Shown: piece by piece, positions 34,124 to 43,436 of the stretch
Layout: each line of letters starts with the position of its first letter
Position numbering within the stretch: the first letter of the stretch is position 1
Assembly: GCF_006442545.2 (NCBI RefSeq)
Contig: NZ_CP083952.1
Coordinates: forward strand, 3,511,501 to 3,575,500
DNA: 64,000 bases
Direction: 5' to 3'
Source of the DNA: Mesorhizobium sp. B2-1-8
GTDB taxonomy: Bacteria; Pseudomonadota; Alphaproteobacteria; Rhizobiales; Rhizobiaceae
The notes under the pieces: generated by a model
What the model was told of the DNA's origin: nothing
Databases searched by the model: none
Seen by the model: the letters and a program-made list of their open reading frames with translations, nothing else
Position numbers and translations under genes: made by a program

Positions 34124-36185
34124 TCAGCCTCCAAATCGCATGGTTGCCGCCAGCTTCAGCGTGATGCCGGGTTCGTAGACAGCGACGGTCGTGCTGCCAT
34201 TCAACGGGTTGGCGTATTTGACGTCGAACAGATTGTCGGCACGGAAATCGACTTTCAGATCGTCGGTCGCCTGATAGCTGGCGAAGGCGTTGACCAGCGT
34301 AGGTCGGTGGCCACCGCATTGCCCTTCGGCTTGCCGTTGTACTGCACCTCGCCACCGACGGTCAGCTTGTCCTCGAGGAAGCGCAAGCCGAGTTGAGCGG
34401 TGACCTGGGAGGAGGGAATGGTGGCGAGGTCGGCTTCCACACCCTTATAGGAAACGGTGTGGCCGTCCGTGATCGAAGCCGAGAGGCCGGCATAGCCCCA
34501 TGCCGCGTCGTAGACGCCTTCCAGCTCGAAGCCGTTGATCTTGGCCTTGGCGAAATTCTGATACTGGAAGCAGATCGGGATGCCGGGGCCGAAGGGGCAG
34601 CCGCTGCCTGGAGCGAATGGCGATAGCGTTACGCCGTCGATATAGTCGTCGACATCGTTGTTGAAATAGGCCGCCTTGATACGGAGTGCGTCGCCAGCCT
34701 CGAAGATGTCGTTCTGCTTGTAGTTGACGCCGAACTCGGTCGTCTTGCGGGTTTCAGGCCGCAGATTTGGATTGGGCAGGAACGGGAAGCTGACGCCAGC
34801 CGGATGGTTGCCGCTGATCAGCGTCTCCGTGATCGACGGCGAGCGGTAGCCTTCCGCATAGGTGCCATAGAATTGCAGGCCGGCAAGTCCGGCGCTCTCG
34901 AACGGCGAGACACCGATCGTGACGCGCGGCGATAGCCTGTCGCCGGAAATATCGTGCGTGTCATCCTTCAGGCTGTAGCTGTCGTAACGCAAGCCGGCGA
35001 TGACCTCGAGCCAATCCCAGGTGAGCTTGTCCTGGACGTAGGCGCCTGACACATTCCGTTTGCCCGAAGGGGTGTAGAAACTGTCGCCGCCTGCCGCGCC
35101 GCCTGTCTTGACGTTGTCGCCGACCCAGTCGCCGCCATAGGTCAGTTCATGCGCGATGGCGCTCGTTTCGAACCGTGACGTGTTCCAGATATCGATGCCG
35201 GTCGTGCCGACATCGAATGTCGACTGCGATCCTGCCGGCAGCACCACGGGAAAACCGGTCACCGGATCGAAGCGGTTCTGCGGCACGAGACTGGTCAGGT
35301 CGAGACTGGTCTTGTTGTAGGAGGTGTTGATGTGGAGATCGAGCCAGCTCTTGTCTTCGTCGGTGATGTTGTAGCGGGCGGTGAAAGTGTTCGACTTCAG
35401 GTCGACATCATTCACAGGCACGCCGCCGCTGGTCTCGTCCCAGCCGTCGCTGGAGCCGACCCAGCCGAGCTTGAGCTCACTATTCTCCGTTGGCCGGATG
35501 GTGGTCTTGAGCAGGCCGCTCAGCACGTCGAAGCCAGTGCCGTTGACGGGGTCGCCGTCGCCGTCCTTGTAGTTGCCGTAGTCGCGGTAGACGATGTTGC
35601 CCAACACGTCCCAGTTCTCATTGATGCGAGAAGCGCGGGATGCGCTTGATGTCCAGCCCTTGCCGTTGCTCTCGTAGCGTCCAGTGACGGAAGCGGCCCA
35701 GGTCTCGTCAGGCTTGAGGAAATCCACCGCATCCTTGGTGTCGAAGAAGACCACGCCGCCGATGGTGCCCGAGCCATGGGTGTTGGCGACCGGACCACGG
35801 ATCACGTCGACGGATTTGACCAGTTCGGGATCGATGTAGAAGGTCGACTGGGTGCCGTGGTCGGAACGCTGGAAATTCTGGCGCGCGCCGTCGACGATGA
35901 CGGCGACGCGGCCGAAATCCTGCAGGCCTCGTATGTTGATGCCGGTGCTGACGCGCCTGGCGTCTGCCTGCGCGGCGACACCTGGTACGCCGAGCAGCAT
36001 TTCGTTCGGCGTCGTCGCCATGCGGCGGTCGAGCTGCTCCTGGTCGACATGGCTGGCCGATGCCAGCGATTCGATCGCCGTCTCGCCGGTGCGGCTGAGC
36101 ACCAGGATCTTGTCGAGCAGCGTCGCGCCCGCGGGAGCTGCTTTTTCCTGGTCAGTTTTCTTCGATTGATCGGTCTGCTCGCCCG
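34124..36185 (-). pseudogene. hmuR: TonB-dependent haem receptor, 5'-deleted and frameshifted
   Basis: A haem/haemoglobin-type outer-membrane receptor of about 690 residues. The plug domain (GVPGVAAQADARRVSTGINIRG; STFYIDPELVKSVDVIRGP) and the haem-receptor FRAP-like (YRSPS) and NPNL (PNPNLRPET) boxes with an intervening His are present. Two lesions are seen. The 5' end, including any signal peptide and start, stops at about 36185 where hmuU sequence begins on the other strand. Near 34300 a one-base frameshift separates ...GNAVATD from the correct C-terminus VNAFASYQATDDLKV...AATMRFGG, ending at 34124. Confidence 0.85.
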
Positions 36186-36659
36186 CCGGCATCGGGCAAA
36201 CCTCGGTCGCCACCATGCTCGCGGGTATAGCCCTGGCGGCACTTGCCATGGCACTGACCGGAATCCTGATATTCATGGCCGACGATCGCCAGTTGCGCGA
36301 CCTCACCTTCTGGTCACTGGGATCGCTCGGTGGTGCGACATGGGCCAAGATCGCCTCCGTCGGGCCGATCATCGTTCTGGCACTTGCGGCGATGCCGTTC
36401 CTGGCCCGCGGCCTGAACGCGCATCGGTTTCGTCGGCATCGTGGTGCCGCATCTGCTGCGCCTGCTGATCGGTCCCGACAATCGCTATCTGCTGCCGGCC
36501 TCGGCGCTGCTCGGCGCTTCGCTGCTGCTGCTCGCCGATGCCGTCGCGCGCACCATCGTGGCTCCGGCCGAATTGCCGATCGGCATCGTCACCGCGATAG
36601 CAGGCGCGCCGTTCTTCCTGTGGATCCTGCTGCGCAAACGCGGCCTGATCGACCTGTGA
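36185..36659 (+). pseudogene. hmuU: Haem ABC permease remnant
   Basis: A FecCD-family permease fragment. Part 1 (TSVATMLAGIALAALAMALT... to FLARGLNA, ending at 36420) covers the middle of HmuU; part 2 ([20 protein letters not shown]... to RGLIDL, stop at 36659) is the C-terminal third, in another frame. About 35-40 residues usually found between these parts (the ALGE...-type cytoplasmic loop and next helix) are missing, and the whole N-terminal half is absent. It cannot make a working permease. hmuV follows by 25 bp. Confidence 0.85.
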
Positions 36660-36684
36660 GATTTGGGACCTGTAGGAGTGTTTC

Positions 36685-37476
36685 ATGATCGAAGCGCGCG
36701 ATGTTTCTGTGGCGATCGGCAAGAAGCGCATTGTCGCCAACGTCGATTTCGAAGTCAGGCCGGGTGAAATCTCGGCCATCGTCGGTCCCAACGGATCGGG
36801 CAAGACGACCTTTCTCAAGGCGATGTCGGGGGATCTCGCCCATACCGGACGGATCGTCATCAACGGTCGCGATCTGTCGGCGATGACGCCGGTCGAGGCC
36901 GCGACCGTGCGAGCGGTGCTGCCTCAGGCAACGACCTTGTCCTTTCCCTTCACCGTGCGCGAGATCGTCAGGCTTGGCCTCGTCGGCGGCCGCTCGGGCG
37001 TGCTGCCCGGCGAGGACGAACGCCTGCCGGAGCGCGCGCTGGCGCGGGTCGATCTCGACGGCTTTTCCGGGCGTTGCTACCAGGAGCTTTCGGGTGGTGA
37101 GCAGCAGCGCGTCCAGTTTGCGCGCGTGCTGTGCCAGGTCTGGGCGCCGGTGCTCGACGGCAGGACGCGCTATCTTTTCCTCGACGAGCCGGTTTCCAGC
37201 CTCGACATCAAGCACCAGCTTATCATCATGAACATCGCCCGCGATTTCGCCAGGAGGGGCGGGGGCGTGGTCGCGATCCTGCACGACCTCAATCTGACGG
37301 CCATGTACGCCGACCGCATCTTCGTGATGCATCGCGGCCGGCTGGCTGCGACCGGCTCGCCGAGGGACGTGCTGAGCGACGACCTGATCGAGAAGGTGTT
37401 CGACTGCCGGCTCAAGGTCGGCGTGCTGCCGGCTGGCGACGTGCCGTTCGTGCTCCCGCAATCATTGGTCAGCTGA
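36685..37476 (+). CDS. hmuV: Haem ABC transporter ATP-binding protein
   Basis: A 263-residue ABC ATPase of the HmuV group: Walker A GPNGSGKTT at 32-40, Q-loop VLPQATTLSFPFTV, signature LSGGEQQRVQFAR and Walker B YLFLDEPVSSLD followed by the switch His in ILHDLNLT. It drives HmuTU haem import through the inner membrane. The gene is intact with GTAGGAG upstream of the ATG, although its permease partner next door is broken, so it has no visible local partner. Confidence 0.93.
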   Translation: MIEARDVSVAIGKKRIVANVDFEVRPGEISAIVGPNGSGKTTFLKAMSGDLAHTGRIVINGRDLSAMTPVEAATVRAVLPQATTLSFPFTVREIVRLGLVGGRSGVLPGEDERLPERALARVDLDGFSGRCYQELSGGEQQRVQFARVLCQVWAPVLDGRTRYLFLDEPVSSLDIKHQLIIMNIARDFARRGGGVVAILHDLNLTAMYADRIFVMHRGRLAATGSPRDVLSDDLIEKVFDCRLKVGVLPAGDVPFVLPQSLVS

Positions 37477-37500
37477 TGTTCAGGTGATGCCGGCCTGCAC

Positions 37501-37573
37501 ATGGTGGTTTCTTGCGCTTCCAGTACTCGCGTACCCAAACGTACGCTCCGTTCCGGTTCTCAGAAGCCACCAT
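37501..37573. repeat. Palindromic intergenic repeat
   Basis: Outer arms ATGGTGGTTTCT (37501-37512) and AGAAGCCACCAT (37562-37573) pair with one mismatch. Inside, GCGTAC-CCAAAC-GTACGC (37529-37546) is a perfect hairpin. It lies between the convergent hmuV and rirA genes. It looks like a repetitive rhizobial element; copy number is unknown from here. Confidence 0.6.
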
Positions 37574-37626
37574 TTTCGACTCGGCCTGACCTGAATCCGA
37601 GCCGACCTCGCATGACGCGGCAGGGA

Positions 37627-38091
37627 TCAAGCCGCCGGCGCGCGGCGCTCCATCAGCATGTCGATGCCGAGCAGGTTGCGCACATTCGGCCGTGCCGCCA
37701 CCAGGTCGGCGATCGTGTAGCGGGCAAGCACGGCGAAGAAGGCGTTGAGCGCTTCGCGCAAAGCCGAGTTCAATGCGCAGCTGTCGACCAGCGGGCATTC
37801 GGCGGCATCGTTCTCGAAGCACTCCGCCATGGCAAAGCTTTCCTCGGTCACGCGCACTACGTCGAAGAGGCTTATCGATTCGGCGGCACGGCCGAGCCGC
37901 ACCCCGCCGTTCCGGCCGCGCACGGTCTCGACCAAGCCGTTCTCGACCAAAGGCTGCAGGATTTTGAACAGAAACAGTTCGGACACCGAATAGGCGGCCG
38001 CGATCTCCGGGATGCGGCTCAACCGTTCATTGTTGGCGGCGCAATACATCAGGATGCGCATGGCATAGTTGGTTTGGCGGGTAAGCCGCAT
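37627..38091 (-). CDS. rirA: Rhizobial iron regulator RirA
   Basis: A 154-residue Rrf2-family repressor. The DNA-binding winged helix is at the N-terminus (MRLTRQTNYAMRILMYCAAN; ETVRGRNGGVRLGR), and the three Fe-S ligands are at the canonical positions C91, C99 and C105 (AECFENDAAECPLVDSC). With its cluster, RirA represses iron-uptake genes under iron sufficiency. The ATG at 38091 follows GAGGATGAA; an in-frame Met 12 codons upstream is less likely. Its position beside hmu genes fits its regulon. Confidence 0.95.
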   Translation of the reverse strand: MRLTRQTNYAMRILMYCAANNERLSRIPEIAAAYSVSELFLFKILQPLVENGLVETVRGRNGGVRLGRAAESISLFDVVRVTEESFAMAECFENDAAECPLVDSCALNSALREALNAFFAVLARYTIADLVAARPNVRNLLGIDMLMERRAPAA

Positions 38092-38212
38092 TTCATCCTC
38101 ACGAAGCGCTGGCGCGGGTGCAACCATGCCAGAGTCTAGAACTTTGCTGGCGCGGCTTCATCCGGATCCTCGGAGTCGCCACACTGGCCTCGTCCGAATA
38201 TGGCCTATACCT

Positions 38213-38225
38213 TGGAATAATTCCA
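38213..38225. promoter_or_regulatory. Irr-box-like palindrome upstream of rirA
   Basis: TGGAATAATTCCA is a perfect 13-bp palindrome with the GAAT-N-ATTC core of iron-control elements bound by Irr (consensus TTTAGAA-N3-TTCTAAA type). It is 122 bp upstream of the rirA start. Irr control of rirA is known in related bacteria; binding here is inferred. Confidence 0.5.
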
Positions 38226-38366
38226 GACTGGCTGGGCATCATAGATGAACAAATTCGTCAACTTTATGTGCATCGCCGGGCAAACACCGGGACAAACCGG
38301 CCGCCACGGGCATTCCGGCGGCCGCAGCACTAGATAGGCTTGAGATCGACGAGGAGCGGCCCATCC

Positions 38367-39662
38367 ATGGCTCAATCGGACCAGTCCCTGGCGCCAGTGC
38401 GGTTCGATGCCGACGCGGGCGCCAAGCTTTCCGCGCTACGGCGGACAAAGTTCGTCGCCACCGCCGCACTGGCACTCTGCGTGCTGGTCTTTGCCTTGGC
38501 CAAGTCCTTCCAGAGCAGCTATCCGTGGCTCGGCTTCGTCGCCGCCTTCGCCGAGGCGGCAACTATCGGCGGCCTTGCCGACTGGTACGCGGTGGTGGCG
38601 CTGTTCAAACGGCCGCTCGGGCTGCCCATCCCCCACACCGCCATCATTCCGGAAAACCAGGACCGCATCGCCGACAATCTCGGCCGTTTCATCGAGGTCA
38701 ATTTCCTGGCGCCGGAGCCGGTGCGTGATAAACTCGCCGAGGTCGATTTTTCGGCGCTCGTGGCCGACTGGCTGGCCGATGCCGAGCGCGCCGCCGACCT
38801 GTCGCGCTTCGTCGTGCGGCTGGTGCCGCAGACGCTTGCCGCCGTCGAGCAATCCGGTCTGCGCGGTTTCGTCACCAGCCGTATGCTCGAGCAGATCGAA
38901 AAGGTGCCGCTGGCGCCGCTGGCCGCCGAACTCTTGTCGGCGCTCACCGACGATCGCCGCCACCAGAAGCTGTTCGACGAATTCATCAAGGTCATCGGCC
39001 GGTTCCTCAACGACGAACAGGCGCTGGCGACGATGCGCGACAAGATCCGCGAGGAACTGCCGTCGCTGTTCAACCTGTTCCGCGCCGATGCCTATCTCCT
39101 GAAGAAGATCGTCGCCTCGGCGGGCTCGTTGCTGGATGAGGTGCGTGCCGATCCCGATCACCCGATGCGCGCCGAATTCGACCGTTTCGCGCAAGGTTTC
39201 GTCGAGCGGCTGCGCACGTCCAAGCAATATGCCAGGCGAGCGGAGAAAATGAAGCGCGATTTCCTCGCCAGACCCGAAGTCAAGGCGCTGGCCGGCGACA
39301 TGTGGGAGAGCCTCAGCCTGTTCATCGAGCAGGACGCCAAGGCGCCGAATTCGCTGATACGAGAACATCTCGCCAACATGTTCGTCGAGGTCGGCCGCCA
39401 TCTTGCCGGCGATGCGCAGATCCGGGCCGACATGAATGGAGGATTCGTGGTGGCGCTGGCCTCTTTCGTCGAGACCCAGAAGAGCGGCGTATCGAAATTC
39501 ATCGCCGACCAGGTCAAGCGCTGGGATCTGGCGCAACTGACACGTCTGATCGAGATGAACATCGGCAGGGACCTGCAATATATCCGCTTCAACGGCATGA
39601 TCATCGGCGGGCTGGCTGGCATCGTGCTCTATACGATCGAGTTGCTGCTCCCGGTCAATTGA
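38367..39662 (+). CDS. DUF445 (YjiN-like) membrane protein
   Basis: A 431-residue protein of the DUF445 family. A first transmembrane segment (FVATAALALCVLVFALAKSF) is followed by the family hallmark AAFAEAATIGGLADWYAVVALFKRPLG, a long helical cytoplasmic or periplasmic middle part, and a C-terminal membrane segment (IIGGLAGIVLYTIELLL). The ATG at 38367, with GAGGAG upstream, is preferred to a TTG nine codons earlier. Function unknown. Confidence 0.85.
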   Translation: MAQSDQSLAPVRFDADAGAKLSALRRTKFVATAALALCVLVFALAKSFQSSYPWLGFVAAFAEAATIGGLADWYAVVALFKRPLGLPIPHTAIIPENQDRIADNLGRFIEVNFLAPEPVRDKLAEVDFSALVADWLADAERAADLSRFVVRLVPQTLAAVEQSGLRGFVTSRMLEQIEKVPLAPLAAELLSALTDDRRHQKLFDEFIKVIGRFLNDEQALATMRDKIREELPSLFNLFRADAYLLKKIVASAGSLLDEVRADPDHPMRAEFDRFAQGFVERLRTSKQYARRAEKMKRDFLARPEVKALAGDMWESLSLFIEQDAKAPNSLIREHLANMFVEVGRHLAGDAQIRADMNGGFVVALASFVETQKSGVSKFIADQVKRWDLAQLTRLIEMNIGRDLQYIRFNGMIIGGLAGIVLYTIELLLPVN

Positions 39663-39767
39663 TCCGTGTCGACCGCCAGGCGTGCGTTCGAAATGGACAC
39701 ACGGCGTTCGAGTGCTATTCTCCCGTCGAGGGCGTCCGCACCCGCGGCGACAGGGGAGAAGACAATC

Positions 39768-40143
39768 ATGGCCAGGCAACCGGAATCCGATTCCTTCATG
39801 GAGATGTTCGGCAGGTTCGGCCGCGACCTGAAGGTGCCCAACGAAGGCGGCACGGACCAGTGCGGCCGGGGCATCCTCGGTGTTGTCGAAGCAGCGCGAA
39901 ATGCTGCAGGACACGCTGCGCGAGGTCGCCGACATGGCGCAGAGCTACCGCGCACCGGGCAATCCGCAGGAGCTAATGGCCAAGCAGACGGAGTTTGCCA
40001 GAAAATCCTTCGAGGCCGCGCTCAAGAACACGGGTGAAGTGGCTGAACTGGCCAGAAAATCAGGCACCGAATCGATCGACATCCTGCGGGCGCGCATCAA
40101 GGAGGCGATGGAGGAGGTCCGCGCCGGTTACGGGCAGAAGTAG
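39768..40143 (+). pseudogene. Phasin-family protein gene with internal deletion
   Basis: The start (MARQPESDSFMEMFGRFGRD, after GGGGAGAAG) is in one frame up to KVPN at about 39842; from there the remainder reads in another frame: KAARTSAAGASSVLSKQ, then REMLQDTLREVADMAQSYRAP and a normal end, GYGQK. Related phasins have roughly 15-20 more residues at the junction. So about 50 bp have been lost, also breaking the frame. Phasins coat polyhydroxyalkanoate granules; this copy can make only fragments. Confidence 0.75.
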
Positions 40144-40400
40144 ATTCTCATCGATTGTCGTTCCGCCCGCGGCCGGGCACGGCGGTTCGCGATTCCGCAA
40201 CCTTGCACATAGTTGCATTAGCGCCACGGCATGAACTCCTGGTAACCTGGAAGCTCGGAAAATCCGAATTCGGCCTGCCATCGCATGGCAAGGCATGGCA
40301 CGAATGAGCTCGAATCCGCCGGAACGGATTTGCGCAGTACGAATTGACAGAGGCCGCCGGTTCGTGGTCCGGAAGCTTGGAAGCGATCGGGAAAGCAGGA

Positions 40401-40898
40401 ATGACGGAAGTACGGCCTAAAACGCCGCCTACCTACGAGCAGTTGAGAACGATGTCCGGACAGGAGCTCGGCGTCTCGGAATGGACCACGGTCGACCAGA
40501 ACCGTATCAACCAGTTCGCTGACTGCACCGGCGACCATCAATGGATTCATGTCGATCCTGAACGGGCGCGGCGGCAAAGCCCGTTCCGCACCACGATCGC
40601 GCATGGCTATCTGACGTTGTCGATCATCGGCGCGCTGGCCCTCGACATGGGGATCGTGCCCGAGAATACACAGGCCGCCTTCAATTACGGTTTCGACAAG
40701 GTGCGTTTCCTGGCTCCCGTCAGGGTCGGCGCACGCATTCGCCTGCGCACGACCTTGCTTTCCATGGAAGACCTGGGCCCAGGCCAGTATCTGATGAAGG
40801 CAGCGAACACGGTCGAGATCGAAGGCGAGGAAAAGCCGGCGCTGATGGCTGAAACGCTGGTCATGCTTTACGAACGCCGTAAGCGGGCGGGGGCCTGA
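40401..40898 (+). CDS. MaoC-type (R)-specific enoyl-CoA hydratase family protein
   Basis: A 165-residue hot-dog-fold hydratase. The dyad is visible as D45 and H50 in FADCTGDHQWIHVDPERA, followed by SPFRTTIAHGYLTLSII. It hydrates trans-2-enoyl-CoA (or ACP) to the R-3-hydroxy form; NodN belongs to the same family. The ATG at 40401 is chosen by homology. The preceding gene is a broken phasin, so a link to polyhydroxyalkanoate metabolism is possible but not shown. Confidence 0.85.
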   Translation: MTEVRPKTPPTYEQLRTMSGQELGVSEWTTVDQNRINQFADCTGDHQWIHVDPERARRQSPFRTTIAHGYLTLSIIGALALDMGIVPENTQAAFNYGFDKVRFLAPVRVGARIRLRTTLLSMEDLGPGQYLMKAANTVEIEGEEKPALMAETLVMLYERRKRAGA

Positions 40899-40943
40899 AC
40901 GGCGGTCCTTTGGGCGGCCCGCCGTCGGTAACAGCCAAACGGG

Positions 40944-42401
40944 TCACGCCAGCCCGGACCGCGTACGGCCGGCAAAGCGCAGTGACAGCAGCGCGAGCAG
41001 CAGCGCAACCAGCGCCAGGGCCGTTGCCGTCTCAAAGGTGACCTGCATGCCCCGGGCGGCCGAAGCGGAACTCAGAACGTCCTGACCTGTTCCTTGCCGA
41101 GCGCCACTTGATGCAATCGCGAAGATGGCGCCCATCAGCGATGCGCCGGTGATGAGACCGAGATTGCGCGACAGGTTGAGCAGACCGGAAACGACGCCAC
41201 GCTCGTTTGCGCTTACACCGCCCATGACTGCTGCGTTGTTGGAGGTCTGGAACAGGGCGTAACCGAAGCAGGTGACGGTGATTGGAACGACATAGCTGGC
41301 AATGCCGAGTTTGGTGAGGGCAAGCGACAGGAGGACCGTCCCCGTGGCGAGGCAGGCCAGGCCGGCGACCATCATCCTGCGGGCACCGAAGCGATCGGTC
41401 AGGCGGCCGGCCAGCAGCGCCGATAGGGTTGAGACAAGCGGCCCGGTCGAAAGCGCCATTCCGACCAACGCGGCATCCAAGCCGAGCCCGCGCGACAGGT
41501 AGAACGGAGCAACCACGAGGGTTGCCATCATCACCGTGGCGACGATCAAGCTCATGGCGAGGCCAGCGCTCAGCCGTGGGTCGCGGAAGCGGGCGAGTTG
41601 GACAAGGGGCGCCTTCGCCTTCGCCTGCGTGGTGGCGAACATGATGACGCCGATACTGGCCGCGACCAGCAAGCCCAAATTGAGCAAGCCGAAATTGCCT
41701 TTGCCAAGCGTCAATGCCAGGGCATAGGCGCCCAAGGTAAGGGCCAGCAGAGCCGTGCCCGTGACGTCAAACGTGCCTCGACCGGCCTCCATTGTTCCGC
41801 CACGCGCCGGCAAGGCACGCCAGGCGAGAGCGAAGGTCACAAGGCCCAGCGGGACATTGACAAGAAAGATCGCCCGCCAGCCGAGGCCGGCGATCAAAAG
41901 GCCACCAAGCGAGGGCCCGAGCGTCGTGCCGATCGCCGACATGGCGCCGAGCAGGCCCATGGCGCTGCCGGTTCGCTCCTTGCTCACGGTTTCCGCGACA
42001 AAGGCCAGCGTCAGCGCCATCATCAGCGCGGCGCCAAGCCCCTGCATGGTGCGTGCCGCGATCAGCAGCCAGAGCGTCGGTGCCAGGCCGCAGAGCACCG
42101 ATGCCAGCGTGAACAGTGCGATGCCGCCAAGCAGCAACGGCCGGCGCCCGAACATGTCGGCCAGCCGCCCGGCACCGACGATCAGCGTCGTGATGGCGAG
42201 CAGATAGGAGAGAACCACCCATTGCACGGACTGGAACGATGCATCGAAAGCCTGCATGAGCGAGGGCAGCCCGACGCTGGCGATGCTGGTTCCCAACGAC
42301 GATAGCAGGGTCGCAAGCGACAGGCTCGCCAGCGCCAGGCCGGCGGACCGCACCTGTCGCGGCGTCGATATCAGTTCCCGATTTTGCTCAGCGACTGCCA
42401 A
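40944..42401 (-). CDS. MFS transporter, DHA2-type drug exporter
   Basis: A 485-residue major facilitator with about 14 transmembrane helices. Motif A is GRLADMFGRRPLLL near 80, and motif C-like GPSLGGLL follows in helix 5, both typical of drug/H+ antiporters. The start is TTG at 42401, six bases after AAGGAG. It is divergent from a LysR regulator gene, which probably controls it. Substrate unknown. Confidence 0.88.
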   Translation of the reverse strand: MAVAEQNRELISTPRQVRSAGLALASLSLATLLSSLGTSIASVGLPSLMQAFDASFQSVQWVVLSYLLAITTLIVGAGRLADMFGRRPLLLGGIALFTLASVLCGLAPTLWLLIAARTMQGLGAALMMALTLAFVAETVSKERTGSAMGLLGAMSAIGTTLGPSLGGLLIAGLGWRAIFLVNVPLGLVTFALAWRALPARGGTMEAGRGTFDVTGTALLALTLGAYALALTLGKGNFGLLNLGLLVAASIGVIMFATTQAKAKAPLVQLARFRDPRLSAGLAMSLIVATVMMATLVVAPFYLSRGLGLDAALVGMALSTGPLVSTLSALLAGRLTDRFGARRMMVAGLACLATGTVLLSLALTKLGIASYVVPITVTCFGYALFQTSNNAAVMGGVSANERGVVSGLLNLSRNLGLITGASLMGAIFAIASSGARQGTGQDVLSSASAARGMQVTFETATALALVALLLALLSLRFAGRTRSGLA

Positions 42402-42530
42402 GGCGATCTCCTTTCTGTCTGCTCTCGAAGCGGAGCTGTCGGAGATCTAGCCTTGTGGTTGATGCGGCGGAAGGCGCAGCATTTGCATCTTATTCGTGCG
42501 CCAAACGCCATATCATGCTATGAAAGACCG

Positions 42531-43421
42531 ATGACATCACCCGATCTCAATCTGCTGTTTGCCCTCGATGTCCTCCTGGCCGAGGGCAGCGTGGCGGGCG
42601 CGGCGCGCCGTCTGCGCCTCAGCCCCTCGGCGATGAGCCGGACGCTGGCGCGGCTGCGCGAGGCAACCGGCGATCCTCTGCTGGTGCGCGCCGGGCGCGG
42701 CCTGGTGGCGACGCCGCGAGCGGAGGAATTGCGGCGACAGGTCGGCCGTGTCGTCCAGGACGCGGAGGTGCTCCTGCGCCCTACCCAGTTGCTTGATCCC
42801 CGGAGCCTGGACCGGATCTTCACATTGCGTACCAACGAAAGCTTCGTCGAGGAGTTCGCGCCCCGCCTCGTCGCCCGTATCGAGGCCGATGCGCCGGGGG
42901 TGCGGCTGCGTTTCTCGCCGAAGTCCGACAAGGATGCGATGTCACTGCGTGAGGCGGCGATTGACCTTGAAATCGGCGTTGCCGGCGAGACCGGACCCGA
43001 GGTACGCATCCAGGCGCTGCTTCGCGATCGCTTCATCGGCGCTGTTCGATCAGACCACCCCCTGAGCGAGGGCAAGGTGACGCCCGAGCGCTATGCGGCC
43101 GGCCGGCACATCAGCGTTTCGCGGCGCGGCCGCGAGAAAGGGCCGATCGACGAGGCCTTGGGCACGATTGGCTTGCGGCGGACGGTGGTGTGCATGGTCT
43201 CGGGTTTTTCGGCGGCACTTGCCATGGCGCGGGCCTCGGACCTGATCGCCAGCGTGCCCGGGCGGCATACGGCGGGAGCGCGCGCCGGCATGCACAGTTT
43301 TCCCCTGCCGGTCGCCACCCTGGACGTTACCATTTCGATGCTCTGGCATCCGCGCCTCGATGCCGACCCGGCGCAACGCTGGTTGCGTGAGTGCGTGCGC
43401 GAGGTCTGTGCGAAGCACTGA
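42531..43421 (+). CDS. LysR-family transcriptional regulator
   Basis: A 296-residue LysR regulator: N-terminal helix-turn-helix MTSPDLNLLFALDVLLAEGS...ARRLRLSPSAMSRTLARLRE and a C-terminal effector domain starting near residue 90. The ATG at 42531 is chosen because the homologous region begins there; the open frame extends 49 codons upstream without similarity. It lies divergent from the MFS exporter with about 130 bp between, so it likely regulates that gene. Confidence 0.88.
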   Translation: MTSPDLNLLFALDVLLAEGSVAGAARRLRLSPSAMSRTLARLREATGDPLLVRAGRGLVATPRAEELRRQVGRVVQDAEVLLRPTQLLDPRSLDRIFTLRTNESFVEEFAPRLVARIEADAPGVRLRFSPKSDKDAMSLREAAIDLEIGVAGETGPEVRIQALLRDRFIGAVRSDHPLSEGKVTPERYAAGRHISVSRRGREKGPIDEALGTIGLRRTVVCMVSGFSAALAMARASDLIASVPGRHTAGARAGMHSFPLPVATLDVTISMLWHPRLDADPAQRWLRECVREVCAKH

Positions 43422-43436
43422 CGATTTCATGCCAAA

